From JAGVUD01 sp052033935 (lineage in GTDB: Bacteria > Armatimonadota > UBA5829 > DSUL01), in NCBI GenBank assembly GCA_052033935.1, contig JBPOJE010000011.1, positions 1 through 64,000 of the forward strand: a stretch of DNA of 64,000 nt. Reading direction: 5' to 3'. The notes below the pieces were generated by a model, which was not told where the DNA came from, ran no database searches, and saw only the letters and a program-made list of their open reading frames with translations. The position numbers were made by a program, and so were the translations under genes. Below are positions 7,848 through 15,468 of this stretch, in pieces. The number at the start of each line of letters is the position of its first letter. The stretch's first letter is position 1.

Positions 7848-8600
7848 TTGCCTCTCTACCGCTCCACGGCCATTGTGCTGAGAAGGCGCCAGTTCGAGGA
7901 GACGGACAAGCTGCTCGTTCTGTACGGGCGCGAACAGGGGAAGTTTTCGGCGATTGCGAAGGGGGCGCGGCGGGCGCAGAGCCGCTTTGTGGGAGCAACA
8001 GAACCGCTGGTGTATGCGCGCATGCTGCTCGCGACCGGGCGCAACCTCGACATCGTCACCGAAGCCACCCCCCGGCACACCTTCGCCGGCCTTCGGACAA
8101 GCGCAAGCAAGATCGAGTATGCGCTGTATCTCGCCGAGCTGACGGAAGCGCTTGTGGACGAGCGGCAGGCTTCGAGCGAACTCTTCGATCTTCTGCTTTC
8201 TTCGCTGTATCTTCTGGAGAACCGTTCGTGCGAAGAGACGGTCGGGCGGCGCTTCGAGATGCAGGCGCTCGATTTGACGGGCTACTCGCCGGAACTCAGC
8301 CGCTGCGTCGTGTGCCGCGCCGTTCGTCCGCCCGAGCGGCCGGCTTCGTATTCCCCGGCGCACGGAGGCATTCTGTGCAACCGATGCAGCGCCGGGCAAC
8401 AGGAGATTCTCGCCGGGCCATCCGTTGCGTTGGAGGGCATGAGGCGTCTGCTCACGCTCCCGGCGCACGAGATAGACAGCTTCTCACTCAGCGCATCCGG
8501 CCAGCGCAGCCTGCGCAGGATTCTGCGCGCACACATCAGCTATCATCTCGAGCGCGACCTGAAGTCGGCAATGGCGATTGCTCAGGAAGAGCAGGAGTGA
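7848..8600 (+). CDS. recO: DNA repair protein RecO
   Basis: RecO acts with RecR to load RecA and anneal strands at gaps. The N-terminal OB-fold strand YRSTAIVLRRRQFEETDKL is characteristic, followed by KGARRAQSRF, an all-helical middle and a four-cysteine zinc motif (CVVC and CNRC about 35 residues apart) at residues 150-190. A longer frame begins upstream within deoC, but similarity starts at PLPLYRST, so TTG 7848 was chosen; GGAGGAAGGAG lies upstream at 7821-7831, a somewhat long spacing. The 250-aa length is normal. A strong terminator follows. Confidence 0.9.
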   Translation: MPLYRSTAIVLRRRQFEETDKLLVLYGREQGKFSAIAKGARRAQSRFVGATEPLVYARMLLATGRNLDIVTEATPRHTFAGLRTSASKIEYALYLAELTEALVDERQASSELFDLLLSSLYLLENRSCEETVGRRFEMQALDLTGYSPELSRCVVCRAVRPPERPASYSPAHGGILCNRCSAGQQEILAGPSVALEGMRRLLTLPAHEIDSFSLSASGQRSLRRILRAHISYHLERDLKSAMAIAQEEQE

Positions 8601-8621
8601 GCGGAGCGCGGGCTGTACGCA

Positions 8622-8652
8622 GCAGAGGCCCCGATGCGGACGGGGCCTCTGC
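8622..8652 (+). terminator. Intrinsic terminator after recO
   Basis: GCAGAGGCCCCG (8622-8633) and CGGGGCCTCTGC (8641-8652) form a perfect 12-bp stem with a 7-base loop, followed by TGTTCTCG. It lies 22 bases after the recO stop and 41 bases before the end of the opposite-strand gene, so it probably separates the two convergent units. The T tract is weak. Confidence 0.8.
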
Positions 8653-8693
8653 TGTTCTCGTGGCTTCTCATGCTCGCGGTATAAGACTGTAAG

Positions 8694-9128
8694 CTACCTC
8701 CTGGCGCCTGCTTTCTTTCTGGTACCGCCGGGCCCCGCGGGAGCCTGCTTCTTCTGATCCTGCCTGCGGGCCTTCATGCACTCCTCAAGCTTCGTCTGCT
8801 GAGCCTTGGTCAGCACTTTGCCGATCTCGGCTTTGCGCGCTTCGGCGAGCTTCTTGAACGCGGCATTCTTCTGCGCTTCAGTCTGCTTGGAGTTCCGAAG
8901 ATCGGTCATCTTCGAACGATACTTCTCGTTGATCGTCTTCAGAGCGGTCTTCTGCTTGTCGGTGAGGTTGAGCTTGTCCCAGCAGGGACTGGCCTTCGCG
9001 CGGACGCCCACTTTCGCCCTCGGCGCGCCGGAGGGCTTCGTGTTTCCGGCAAAGGAGGGCTGGACCACCGCGCACCCGAAAAGGGCAAGCGGAACAACGG
9101 CCAGAAATGTCGCTTTTGAGATTCTCAA
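8694..9128 (-). CDS. Spy/CpxP-like (LTXXQ-type) lipoprotein
   Basis: The 144-aa protein has a lipoprotein signal (hydrophobic run to LALFGC) and a charged helical domain with LNLTDKQKTALKTI, matching the LTxxQ repeat of periplasmic Spy/CpxP chaperone-like proteins, and a second copy LTKAQQTKLEE. The C-terminus is a basic, Lys/Arg/Gly/Ala-rich tail. A TTG at 9128, eight bases after GGAGAGGAG, places the signal peptide right at the N-terminus; longer upstream frames have no such context. A role in envelope stress or metal buffering is known for relatives but not shown here. Confidence 0.72.
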   Translation of the reverse strand: MRISKATFLAVVPLALFGCAVVQPSFAGNTKPSGAPRAKVGVRAKASPCWDKLNLTDKQKTALKTINEKYRSKMTDLRNSKQTEAQKNAAFKKLAEARKAEIGKVLTKAQQTKLEECMKARRQDQKKQAPAGPGGTRKKAGARR

Positions 9129-9262
9129 AGGGTGACTCCTCTCCGTTCTCGGTTGGCGCCGGGCTGCTTTCAAGAGGTCTGACGCCGCCGGTGCAGGACT
9201 CTTAACAGCAGTCACGAACTTTTGAAGCAAAACATTCCCAACCGAAAGGCCGCGCAAAAGAC

Positions 9263-10351
9263 ATGACACTCTTCTCGAACAAACTCAACAGGGTTCGCCA
9301 GCTTCTGGAGCAACAGGGACTGGACGCCGCCGTGTTCACAAGCACGGCCAACTTCGCATGGCTGACAGGGGGCGACAGTCACGTGGGCCTCGCGTCCAAC
9401 ACCGGGCCGTCGGCAGCCCTGGTGACGCGGGACCGCGTCGTGGTGCTCTGCGACAACATCGAGGCACCGCGCATCGCAGCCGAGGAGACCGGCGATCTGG
9501 GAGTCGAAATGTGCATCTACCCGTGGTGGGAAGGGCTGTCGGAGGAGCGGGTGCGCGATATCGCCGGAAGCGACCGGTGGCTGGCGGATATCCCGATGAC
9601 GGGACGCCCGTCGCTCGAAGCCCTGCTGTACCCCCTGCGCGCGGCGCTCGACGACAGCGAGGTCGAGACCTACCGCGAACTTGGGCTGGTGACGGGCCTT
9701 GCGATCGAGGAGGCCGCGCAGAGCGTGGAGATCGGGCAGAGCGAGCACGAGATTGCGGCGGAGCTTGCGCGCGGGCTGCTGAAGCGCGGAGCAACTCCGA
9801 CGGTGCTGCTGATTGCGGCGGATGAGCGCATCAGCCGCTTCCGGCATCCGATCCCAACATCAAAGCGGGTGGAGCGGATGTGCATGCTGGTGGCGGGCGC
9901 GAGGATGAAGGGGCTGATCTGCTCGGCGACGCGCATCATTCACTTCGGCAAGCTATCGGCGGATCTGGTGGAGAAGCACAGGGCGGTCTGCACGGTTGAT
10001 GCGGCGCTGCTGGCGCATACGGTGCCCGGTGAGACCGCCGGAGACGCGATGAAAGCCGGTATAGCTGCCTACACCGCGGCGGGGTATCCGGACGAATGGA
10101 CTCTGCATCATCAGGGGGGGCCGACCGGCTACAGGCCGCGCGAGTTCCGCGCCACGGCGGAGAGCATACAGGTGATAGCCCCGGAGCAGGCCTTCGCGTG
10201 GAACCCGTCCATCACCGGGACCAAGTCGGAAGACACCGTCCTTGCGCGGGAGCCCGCGCCGCTGGTGCTGACGGTGTCGCCGGAGTGGCCCGTGACACCG
10301 TCCGGCCCTCCGGGAGCGCGGTTCGATCGGCCGGACATACTGGTAAAGTAG
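9263..10351 (+). CDS. M24-fold (Xaa-Pro peptidase-like) protein with altered metal site
   Basis: The 362-aa protein has a creatinase N-domain (residues 1-125: LLEQQGLDAAVFTSTANFAWLTGG) followed by a pita-bread-fold domain from about residue 130. Active M24 enzymes bind two metals through D, D, H, E, E. Here the first aspartate strand reads MLVAGAR, the second CSATRIIHFG, and the first glutamate block FAWNPSITGTKSEDT, so at least three of the five ligands are replaced. HHQGGPTGY holds the conserved histidine region. Peptidase activity is therefore doubtful; a binding role or different chemistry is more likely. The gene is probably transcribed singly or with the next gene, 107 bases on. Confidence 0.75.
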   Translation: MTLFSNKLNRVRQLLEQQGLDAAVFTSTANFAWLTGGDSHVGLASNTGPSAALVTRDRVVVLCDNIEAPRIAAEETGDLGVEMCIYPWWEGLSEERVRDIAGSDRWLADIPMTGRPSLEALLYPLRAALDDSEVETYRELGLVTGLAIEEAAQSVEIGQSEHEIAAELARGLLKRGATPTVLLIAADERISRFRHPIPTSKRVERMCMLVAGARMKGLICSATRIIHFGKLSADLVEKHRAVCTVDAALLAHTVPGETAGDAMKAGIAAYTAAGYPDEWTLHHQGGPTGYRPREFRATAESIQVIAPEQAFAWNPSITGTKSEDTVLAREPAPLVLTVSPEWPVTPSGPPGARFDRPDILVK

Positions 10352-10458
10352 TCTCGCCCAGCGGAACAATACACCGGTTCAGGATGCTCAAATCAGATGA
10401 GGGAGGGATATCCGCGTGTTCCGTTTCGGCGGGAGAGGCGGGAAAGAGGTACTGACCG

Positions 10459-11004
10459 GTGCTCTGCAAGGAATTCCGAGCGGCCATTGACAGCTATATG
10501 GACGGGTCCCTTGCGCCATCGAAACAACACGCGATGGACGCGCATGCGGACGGCTGCCCTCAGTGCAGGGCGGACCTCGCCGTTGCCCGGCTGCTGTCCC
10601 GGCCGCCCGCGCCGGACCCGGACACTGAGCTTACCCCGGGCGAGCTTGCACGCGTTGCGCTCTCACCCTCGGTTACGCGGCTCGCGCACGGCATCATCGC
10701 GCAGGCGCTTCGTGACAGAGCGACCGAGGTGCTTCTGGACCCCGTGACGGATGGACTGCGCGTGGCCTACCGCGTGGAAGACGAACTGCGCGAGGTGATC
10801 ACGATGCCGGGGTACGTCCGTCAGCCGCTGACAGCCCGGCTGAAGCAGATGGCGGATCTCAGCACATCCGACCGCCGCACGCCCCAGTGCGGAGACATCG
10901 CGGTCAGCCTGGACAACCAGCGCTACCTGGTTCGCGTGCTGACACACCCGGAGGGGCGCGTGGAGCGCCTTGTGCTCGTGATCGAATACCCCGAGAACGT
11001 CTGA
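10459..11004 (+). CDS. Zinc-finger (zf-HC2) protein fused to a GspE/PilB-like N-terminal domain without ATPase
   Basis: The GTG start at 10459 gives 181 aa. Residues 1-45 form a zf-HC2-like finger (Cys3, then H29-x3-C33-x2-C36), as in anti-sigma factors. After a Pro-rich linker, residues 70-178 resemble the domain preceding the Walker A motif in type II secretion/type IV pilus ATPases: IIAQALRDRATEVLLDP, DGLRVAYRVEDELREV, LTARLKQMADL and RRTPQCGDIAV match the family pattern of RASDIHIEP, RYRIDG.LREV, RIKxMA and RRLPQDGRI. The protein stops before any nucleotide-binding motif. No secretion or sigma-factor genes are adjacent. A regulator or adaptor that docks to a secretion ATPase is a guess. 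Confidence 0.68.
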   Translation: MLCKEFRAAIDSYMDGSLAPSKQHAMDAHADGCPQCRADLAVARLLSRPPAPDPDTELTPGELARVALSPSVTRLAHGIIAQALRDRATEVLLDPVTDGLRVAYRVEDELREVITMPGYVRQPLTARLKQMADLSTSDRRTPQCGDIAVSLDNQRYLVRVLTHPEGRVERLVLVIEYPENV

Positions 11005-11006
11005 GA

Positions 11007-11138
11007 GTGACTCAGTATGTCATCCACCCGCTGCTTGCCTCGGCAGGCGTGCGCTGCGGCGGACAATATCCGGCGAATATCGTCCCCACGCACGACCCCG
11101 CGCTTCTCGAACGCTGGCCCGGCGGCGCTATCGGCTGA
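11007..11138 (+). CDS. Possible 43-aa ORF, unknown
   Basis: A GTG two bases after the previous stop opens 43 codons (TQYVIHPLLASAGVR, then QYPANIVPTHD) ending nine bases before the convergent gene. Composition is protein-like, with a short hydrophobic start, but there is no recognisable domain and no good ribosome site. It may be a small protein or the leftover end of a lost gene. Confidence 0.22.
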   Translation: MTQYVIHPLLASAGVRCGGQYPANIVPTHDPALLERWPGGAIG

Positions 11139-11147
11139 GCGCGGGCT

Positions 11148-11960
11148 CTAGTTCCAGCCGAGCAGCCTCAGCATATTCGCCTCGACCGACTCCCAGTCAT
11201 CGGCGCCGACCTTGCGCGACTCGATGATGAGGGACGCCTTGCACCCTGTTTCCCGAAAGATGCGCCCGAACGTGGCGTAGTCTATTGTGGCGGCACCCGG
11301 GTAGAGGTGCTCGTCTTCTTTCCCGTGGTTGTCGTGCAGGTGCGTCGTGACCGTGCGTCCAAGCAGCGCCCGCGCGAGCTCGGGCAGCCTTTGAAGCAGA
11401 TTAGCATGGCCGATGTCGAAGCAGATGCCGCAGTATTCGGGGTCCGCGCGGCCGATGATCTCGAACAACTCGTCCTCGCAGTTGCCGATTATGGTGCCCA
11501 GCATATTCTCGAGCGCGAGAATGACGCCGTGGGCGCGCGCGAATTCGGTCATCTCGGCCATGCTGTCGGCGGCCGCGTCTATGCGGGCGCGGCGCTCGGG
11601 CTGGTCGCCGTAGGTGCTCGGATGCACGACGATGAAGCGCGCCCCGAAATCGGCGGCGAGCAGCACGGTTTGCTTCTGAAGCAGCACCGCCGCCGCCCGG
11701 TCGCGCGGATCGGGCGACCCGATGTCGGTTCCCGGGCCGAATGCCGAGTGGATGGAGTTGACACTGACCCCCGTATGCTGAAGGGCCTTCTTCATGGACG
11801 CGACGTCGCAGGGGTTGAACCCGTCGAAAGCAGGCGGGCTGAACAGCCCGATCTCCACAAGGCGGCAACCCGTCCAGGCCAGGCGGTAAACAGAATCAAC
11901 CGACCGCTTCGCGTCCCCGCAGGCCGCCATCTGGCCGACGCAAAAACCATTATCGCTCAT
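11148..11960 (-). CDS. Sugar phosphate isomerase/epimerase-like TIM barrel
   Basis: The 270-aa protein belongs to the xylose-isomerase-like AP-endonuclease-2 superfamily. Motifs seen are LVEIGLFSPPAF near the N-terminus, FIVVHPSTYG, ILALENMLG (metal-ligand glutamate), CFDIGHAN (Asp/His ligands), THLHDNHGKEDEH and a late ESRKVG block. These give the usual E, D/H, H and E ligand set. No signal peptide is present. Relatives isomerise or epimerise keto sugars and inositols; the substrate here is unknown. It is divergent from the operon beginning at 12102, with about 140 bases between, so the promoters are back to back. Confidence 0.85.
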   Translation of the reverse strand: MSDNGFCVGQMAACGDAKRSVDSVYRLAWTGCRLVEIGLFSPPAFDGFNPCDVASMKKALQHTGVSVNSIHSAFGPGTDIGSPDPRDRAAAVLLQKQTVLLAADFGARFIVVHPSTYGDQPERRARIDAAADSMAEMTEFARAHGVILALENMLGTIIGNCEDELFEIIGRADPEYCGICFDIGHANLLQRLPELARALLGRTVTTHLHDNHGKEDEHLYPGAATIDYATFGRIFRETGCKASLIIESRKVGADDWESVEANMLRLLGWN

Positions 11961-12040
11961 ATGAACTCCCGAATCGAATATTGTCTGTTTTTCCTTCCGG
12001 AGCCGCGCCCGGATATCCTTCCCGGAAGGGGCGGCCGCGT

Positions 12041-12070
12041 TTGACAGGGGACTTCGCGCGTGGTTAAAGT
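12041..12070 (+). promoter_or_regulatory. Sigma-70 type promoter for the 12102 operon
   Basis: TTGACA at 12041-12046 and TAAAGT at 12065-12070 are separated by 18 bases. AAGGAGGA at 12088-12095 precedes the ATG at 12102 by six bases. The -35 is perfect and the -10 moderate. Confidence 0.6.
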
Positions 12071-12101
12071 ATGAGCGTGTGGAAATCAAGGAGGACCATC
12101 C

Positions 12102-12578
12102 ATGGCCGCCCAACTGAAGGAAGGCGACGCGGTGCAGGTAGTGGACCGCGAAGCGACTCCCGCTGACGAAAAGAACAGCATCTTTTTCAACCACTTCCGG
12201 AGCCTCACCGGTACGATCGAGAAGGTATATCCGGACAAGCGCGCCACGGTGGTTGTGGACATTGACAGCCTGCCGGAGGAGATTCGCGACCGTCACCAGG
12301 AACTGACGCGGGCGGCGAAGCAGAAGTGGCTGGACGGGCTTTCGGCCGAGGCCCGCAACCGCCTCACCGCCGAAGAGCAGAAGTTTCAGATGCGCTACAC
12401 GATACTGGTGTCGTTGAACGACCTGGTGAAGCAGGGATCGTCGCCCGCTCGCAAGGTGCCGGTGAAGGCTGCGAAGGAAGCGGACGCCACCGCGAAGGCC
12501 AAAGAGCCGCGCGTGCTGAGCCAGAAGGATCTGGACGCGGCCGAAGAGGAGTTCCTGCGATCGCGGCAACAGAAGTAG
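12102..12578 (+). CDS. Unknown 158-aa protein, possible SH3-like barrel plus charged tail
   Basis: No family was recognised. Residues 8-60 are strand-rich (GDAVQVVDREA, LTGTIEKVYPDKRATVVVDID), resembling a small beta barrel of KOW or SH3 type. Residues 65-105 are helical (ELTRAAKQKWLDGL, EEQKFQMRYTILV). The last 45 residues are Lys/Ala/Glu-rich and probably disordered. There is no signal peptide. A good promoter and ribosome site precede it. Its stop overlaps the start of the sugar-binding lipoprotein by one base (TAGTG), so they are co-translated, suggesting a linked role. Confidence 0.7.
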   Translation: MAAQLKEGDAVQVVDREATPADEKNSIFFNHFRSLTGTIEKVYPDKRATVVVDIDSLPEEIRDRHQELTRAAKQKWLDGLSAEARNRLTAEEQKFQMRYTILVSLNDLVKQGSSPARKVPVKAAKEADATAKAKEPRVLSQKDLDAAEEEFLRSRQQK

Positions 12579-13909
12579 TGCGGCGCGGACTTGCACTGAC
12601 CGGGGCCGTGGTTCTGGCCTGTCTTCTGGTCGCGGGGTGCGGCGGCAAGAAGGCAGAAAAGATGCCGCGCGGTCAAGTGCGCATAGATGTGTGGCACCCG
12701 TGGGGCGGCACGCAGGCCGAGGCGTTTCAGAAGATCGCCGACGAGTTCAACCGCACGCACCCATCCATCCGCGTGCGGCTTCTCTACACACCCAACGACC
12801 TCGCGTCGAACCAGAAGTTCTTTACAGCCGTGGCAGCCAAGCTCCCGCCGGACGTCATTATGGTGGACGGTCCGCAGGTGGCGCAGTGGGCGGAACAGGG
12901 CGCGCTGGAGCCGCTGACGGGCAGGCTTGAGGCGGCCGGGATCCGCGAGGCGGACTTCTACACCCCCTGCTGGAAGCAGAACTTCTACGAAGGCGATGTG
13001 TGGGCGATGACGTACTGCGCTGACCCGAATTTCGCTTTCGGGTGGAACAAGCAGGACTTCCGGGACGCCGGGCTGGACCCTGAGCGCCCTCCGGCGACGC
13101 TGGAGGAGATGGACAGGTACGCTCGCGTGCTGACGAAATCGCAAAACGGCAAAATGCGGCGCATTGGCATAATCCCGTGGAACCAGTTCGGGTACGAGAA
13201 CTCGCTGTTCACCTGGGGATGGGCGTTCGGGGGGTCTTTCTACGACGAGAAGACCCGCACCGTGACCGCCGATCACCCGCGCATTGTGCAAGCGCTCGAA
13301 TGGATGTGCGAATACACGAAGAAGTACGATGTCAACCGCATCAACTCGCTGCAAGCGGGGTTCGGCACGCAGGAGCAGAACCCGTTCTATGTGGGCAAGC
13401 TGGCGATGCAGTGCCTGCACATTTCTTCTCTGAAGGACATCGAGATGTACGCGCCGCGCAAGTTCGACTACGGCGTGGGGTTTCTTCCGGCTCCGGCCTT
13501 CGGAGAGCAGCACAGCAGTTGGATCGGGGGCTGGTGCATGGCGATCCCGTCCGGGGCGAAGCAGCCTGACGCGGCATGGGAGTACATCCGCTGGATGACG
13601 TCCGACCCCGATGGCACCTGCACGGTTGCGCGGGAGGCGGGCCTGCTTCCGGGTTATCGCAAGAGCCGCTACTTCGACCCATCGGTTCCGAAGCCTCCGC
13701 ACTATGACGCATTTCTGCGGATACTGGAGGAGACGCGGCATCAGCGCCCGGTGATGCCCGCCCAGGCGTTTTACATGAGCGCGCTCAAGCGCGCGGTTGA
13801 CCTTGCAATACACGGCGACATAATCCCCCGCGAGGCGTTGCGGGAAGCGAGGGAAGACACTCAGAAGGAACTGGACCGGCTGCTGGCCGGCAGAAGGGGC
13901 TCACGATGA
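12578..13909 (+). CDS. ABC transporter sugar-binding lipoprotein (family 1 solute-binding)
   Basis: The GTG at 12578 overlaps the previous stop and gives 443 aa. The N-terminus is a lipoprotein signal (LACLLVAGC). The mature part has the extracellular solute-binding protein family 1 pattern: VWHPWGGTQAEAFQKIADEFNRTHPSIRVR, PPDVIMVDG, WAEQGALEPLTG, WAMTYCADPNFAFGWNK, ATLEEMDRYA, and later GGWCMAIPSGAKQPDAAWEYIRWM. It would deliver an oligosaccharide or sugar to an ABC importer. No permease or ATPase gene is adjacent, so the membrane partners must be elsewhere. The neighbours are an unknown soluble protein and a 51-aa membrane peptide. Confidence 0.9.
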   Translation: MRRGLALTGAVVLACLLVAGCGGKKAEKMPRGQVRIDVWHPWGGTQAEAFQKIADEFNRTHPSIRVRLLYTPNDLASNQKFFTAVAAKLPPDVIMVDGPQVAQWAEQGALEPLTGRLEAAGIREADFYTPCWKQNFYEGDVWAMTYCADPNFAFGWNKQDFRDAGLDPERPPATLEEMDRYARVLTKSQNGKMRRIGIIPWNQFGYENSLFTWGWAFGGSFYDEKTRTVTADHPRIVQALEWMCEYTKKYDVNRINSLQAGFGTQEQNPFYVGKLAMQCLHISSLKDIEMYAPRKFDYGVGFLPAPAFGEQHSSWIGGWCMAIPSGAKQPDAAWEYIRWMTSDPDGTCTVAREAGLLPGYRKSRYFDPSVPKPPHYDAFLRILEETRHQRPVMPAQAFYMSALKRAVDLAIHGDIIPREALREAREDTQKELDRLLAGRRGSR

Positions 13910-14061
13910 GCAACGAAGAGGTGAGGGTCAGGGTGCGCTGTCAGGGCCGCCGGCTGAACGAGGCGCAGAGGGAGGGGCGAGCGCTTGTGAAGGACATCGC
14001 GGTGCTCGCCGCGGCCATTGCCGCCGCCGGGCTGCTGGCGTACTTCGGCTGGCAGAGATAA
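13906..14061 (+). CDS. 51-aa single-pass membrane protein
   Basis: The ATG overlaps the stop of the binding-protein gene by 4 bases (ATGA), so it is translationally coupled. Residues 1-30 are highly charged (Arg/Glu/Gln-rich, with RVRVRCQGRR), and residues 31-47 form one hydrophobic helix (IAVLAAAIAAAGLLAYFG) ending in WQR. The expected topology is a cytoplasmic N-terminus with a C-terminal anchor. No family was recognised. Confidence 0.65.
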   Translation: MSNEEVRVRVRCQGRRLNEAQREGRALVKDIAVLAAAIAAAGLLAYFGWQR

Positions 14062-14087
14062 CCCCGGCCCCCAAAGCCCACGCGCCG

Positions 14088-14117
14088 TTGACACCGCCCG
14101 CGAGCGCTGGCTATCAT
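14088..14117 (+). promoter_or_regulatory. Sigma-70 promoter of citrate synthase
   Basis: A perfect -35 TTGACA (14088-14093) and a TATCAT -10 (14112-14117) are spaced 18 bases apart. The expected transcript start is near 14124, giving a leader of about 60 bases to the ATG at 14185. Two GC-rich arms (GCGAGCG 14100-14106) lie between the elements. Confidence 0.7.
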
Positions 14118-14184
14118 ACACCTCTTCCCCCCGGATGCACCGTCAGCGCGAGCGGGGGATTCATCGCACAGGAAAACGGACGCA

Positions 14185-15450
14185 ATGAACACAGCCAGAC
14201 TTATCCTCAACGGAGACGAGTACGAGCTACCGGTCGTCGTCGGAACCGAGAACGAGGTCGGAATTGATGTCACATCGCTGAGAAGCAAGACGGGCGCGAT
14301 TGCGCTCGATCCGGGCTTCGCGAACACGGGCTCGTGCAAGAGCGCCATCACGTTCATTGACGGCGAGAAGGGCATTCTGCGATACCGGGGATACCCGATC
14401 GAGCAGATCGCCGCATCGCGCGCCACGTTCATCGAGGTCGCCTATCTTCTCATCTACGGTGCTCTTCCTACGCCCGAGGAGCTGGCCGAGTACTCGCGTC
14501 TGATGACCCGGCACAGCTTCATCCACGAGGATATGAAGAACTTCTTCAGCAACTTCCCTCCGATGACGCACCCGATGGCGATCCTCTCAGCAATGGTCGG
14601 GTCACTGTCCGGGTACTATCCCGATGGCACGGATGAGCTGAACATCTTGCGGGTGCTGGCAAAGGCGAAGACGATCAGCGCGTACGCCTACAAGAAGTCC
14701 ATCGGCGAGCCGTTCGTCTATCCGAAGCCGGAGCTGAGCTACATCGCAAACATCCTAAACATGATGTTTGCGCATCCCTCCGAGGATTACGAGGTTCCGG
14801 AGGTGCTTGAGCGGGCGCTTCGCCTTCTGCTGATCCTCCACGCCGACCATGAGCAGAACTGCAGCACGTCCACCGTTCGCATGGTCGGGAGCAGCGGCGC
14901 GGGCCTGTTTTCGACGATATCGGCGGGCATCTGCGCTCTGTGGGGGCCTCTGCACGGCGGAGCAAACCAGGAAGTCATCGAAATGCTCGAACGTATCCGC
15001 GATGACGGCGGCGACTATAAGGCGTTCATCGAGAAGGCGAAGGACAAGAACGACCCCTCCCGGCTTATGGGCTTCGGGCATCGCGTGTACAAGAACTTCG
15101 ACCCGCGCGCGAAGATACTCAAGGAGCAGGCGGACAACGTTCTGAAGCTGATGGGGATGGACGACCCGCTGCTCGACATCGCAAAACATCTGGAAGACAT
15201 CGCCCTGCACGACGACTACTTCATCGAGCGCAGGCTGTATCCAAACGTGGACTTCTACAGCGGGATCATCTACAAGGCGATGGGGATTCCCACGAACATG
15301 TTCACGGTTATGTTCGCGCTCGGGCGGATTCCGGGCTGGATCGCGCATTACCGCGAGATGAAGGCCGACCCGGACACACGTATCAATCGCCCGCGGCAGG
15401 TGTACGTGGGACCGGCCGAACGCCCCTGGGTTCGCCGCGAGGAGCGCTGA
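14185..15450 (+). CDS. gltA: Citrate synthase (hexameric type II)
   Basis: This enzyme condenses oxaloacetate and acetyl-CoA at TCA-cycle entry. The 421-aa length and N-terminal domain (ILNGDEYELPVVVGTENEVGIDV, ILRYRGYPIEQIA) fit the Gram-negative, NADH-sensitive type. Catalytic histidine lies in LILHADHEQNCSTSTVR, the second in MGFGHRVYKNFDPRA, and the catalytic aspartate in YPNVDFYSG. The end RINRPRQVYVG is typical. It is monocistronic: its own promoter lies upstream and the convergent RNase J gene ends 18 bases downstream. Confidence 0.96.
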   Translation: MNTARLILNGDEYELPVVVGTENEVGIDVTSLRSKTGAIALDPGFANTGSCKSAITFIDGEKGILRYRGYPIEQIAASRATFIEVAYLLIYGALPTPEELAEYSRLMTRHSFIHEDMKNFFSNFPPMTHPMAILSAMVGSLSGYYPDGTDELNILRVLAKAKTISAYAYKKSIGEPFVYPKPELSYIANILNMMFAHPSEDYEVPEVLERALRLLLILHADHEQNCSTSTVRMVGSSGAGLFSTISAGICALWGPLHGGANQEVIEMLERIRDDGGDYKAFIEKAKDKNDPSRLMGFGHRVYKNFDPRAKILKEQADNVLKLMGMDDPLLDIAKHLEDIALHDDYFIERRLYPNVDFYSGIIYKAMGIPTNMFTVMFALGRIPGWIAHYREMKADPDTRINRPRQVYVGPAERPWVRREER

Positions 15451-15468
15451 GGCAGGACTCTCGGGAGG

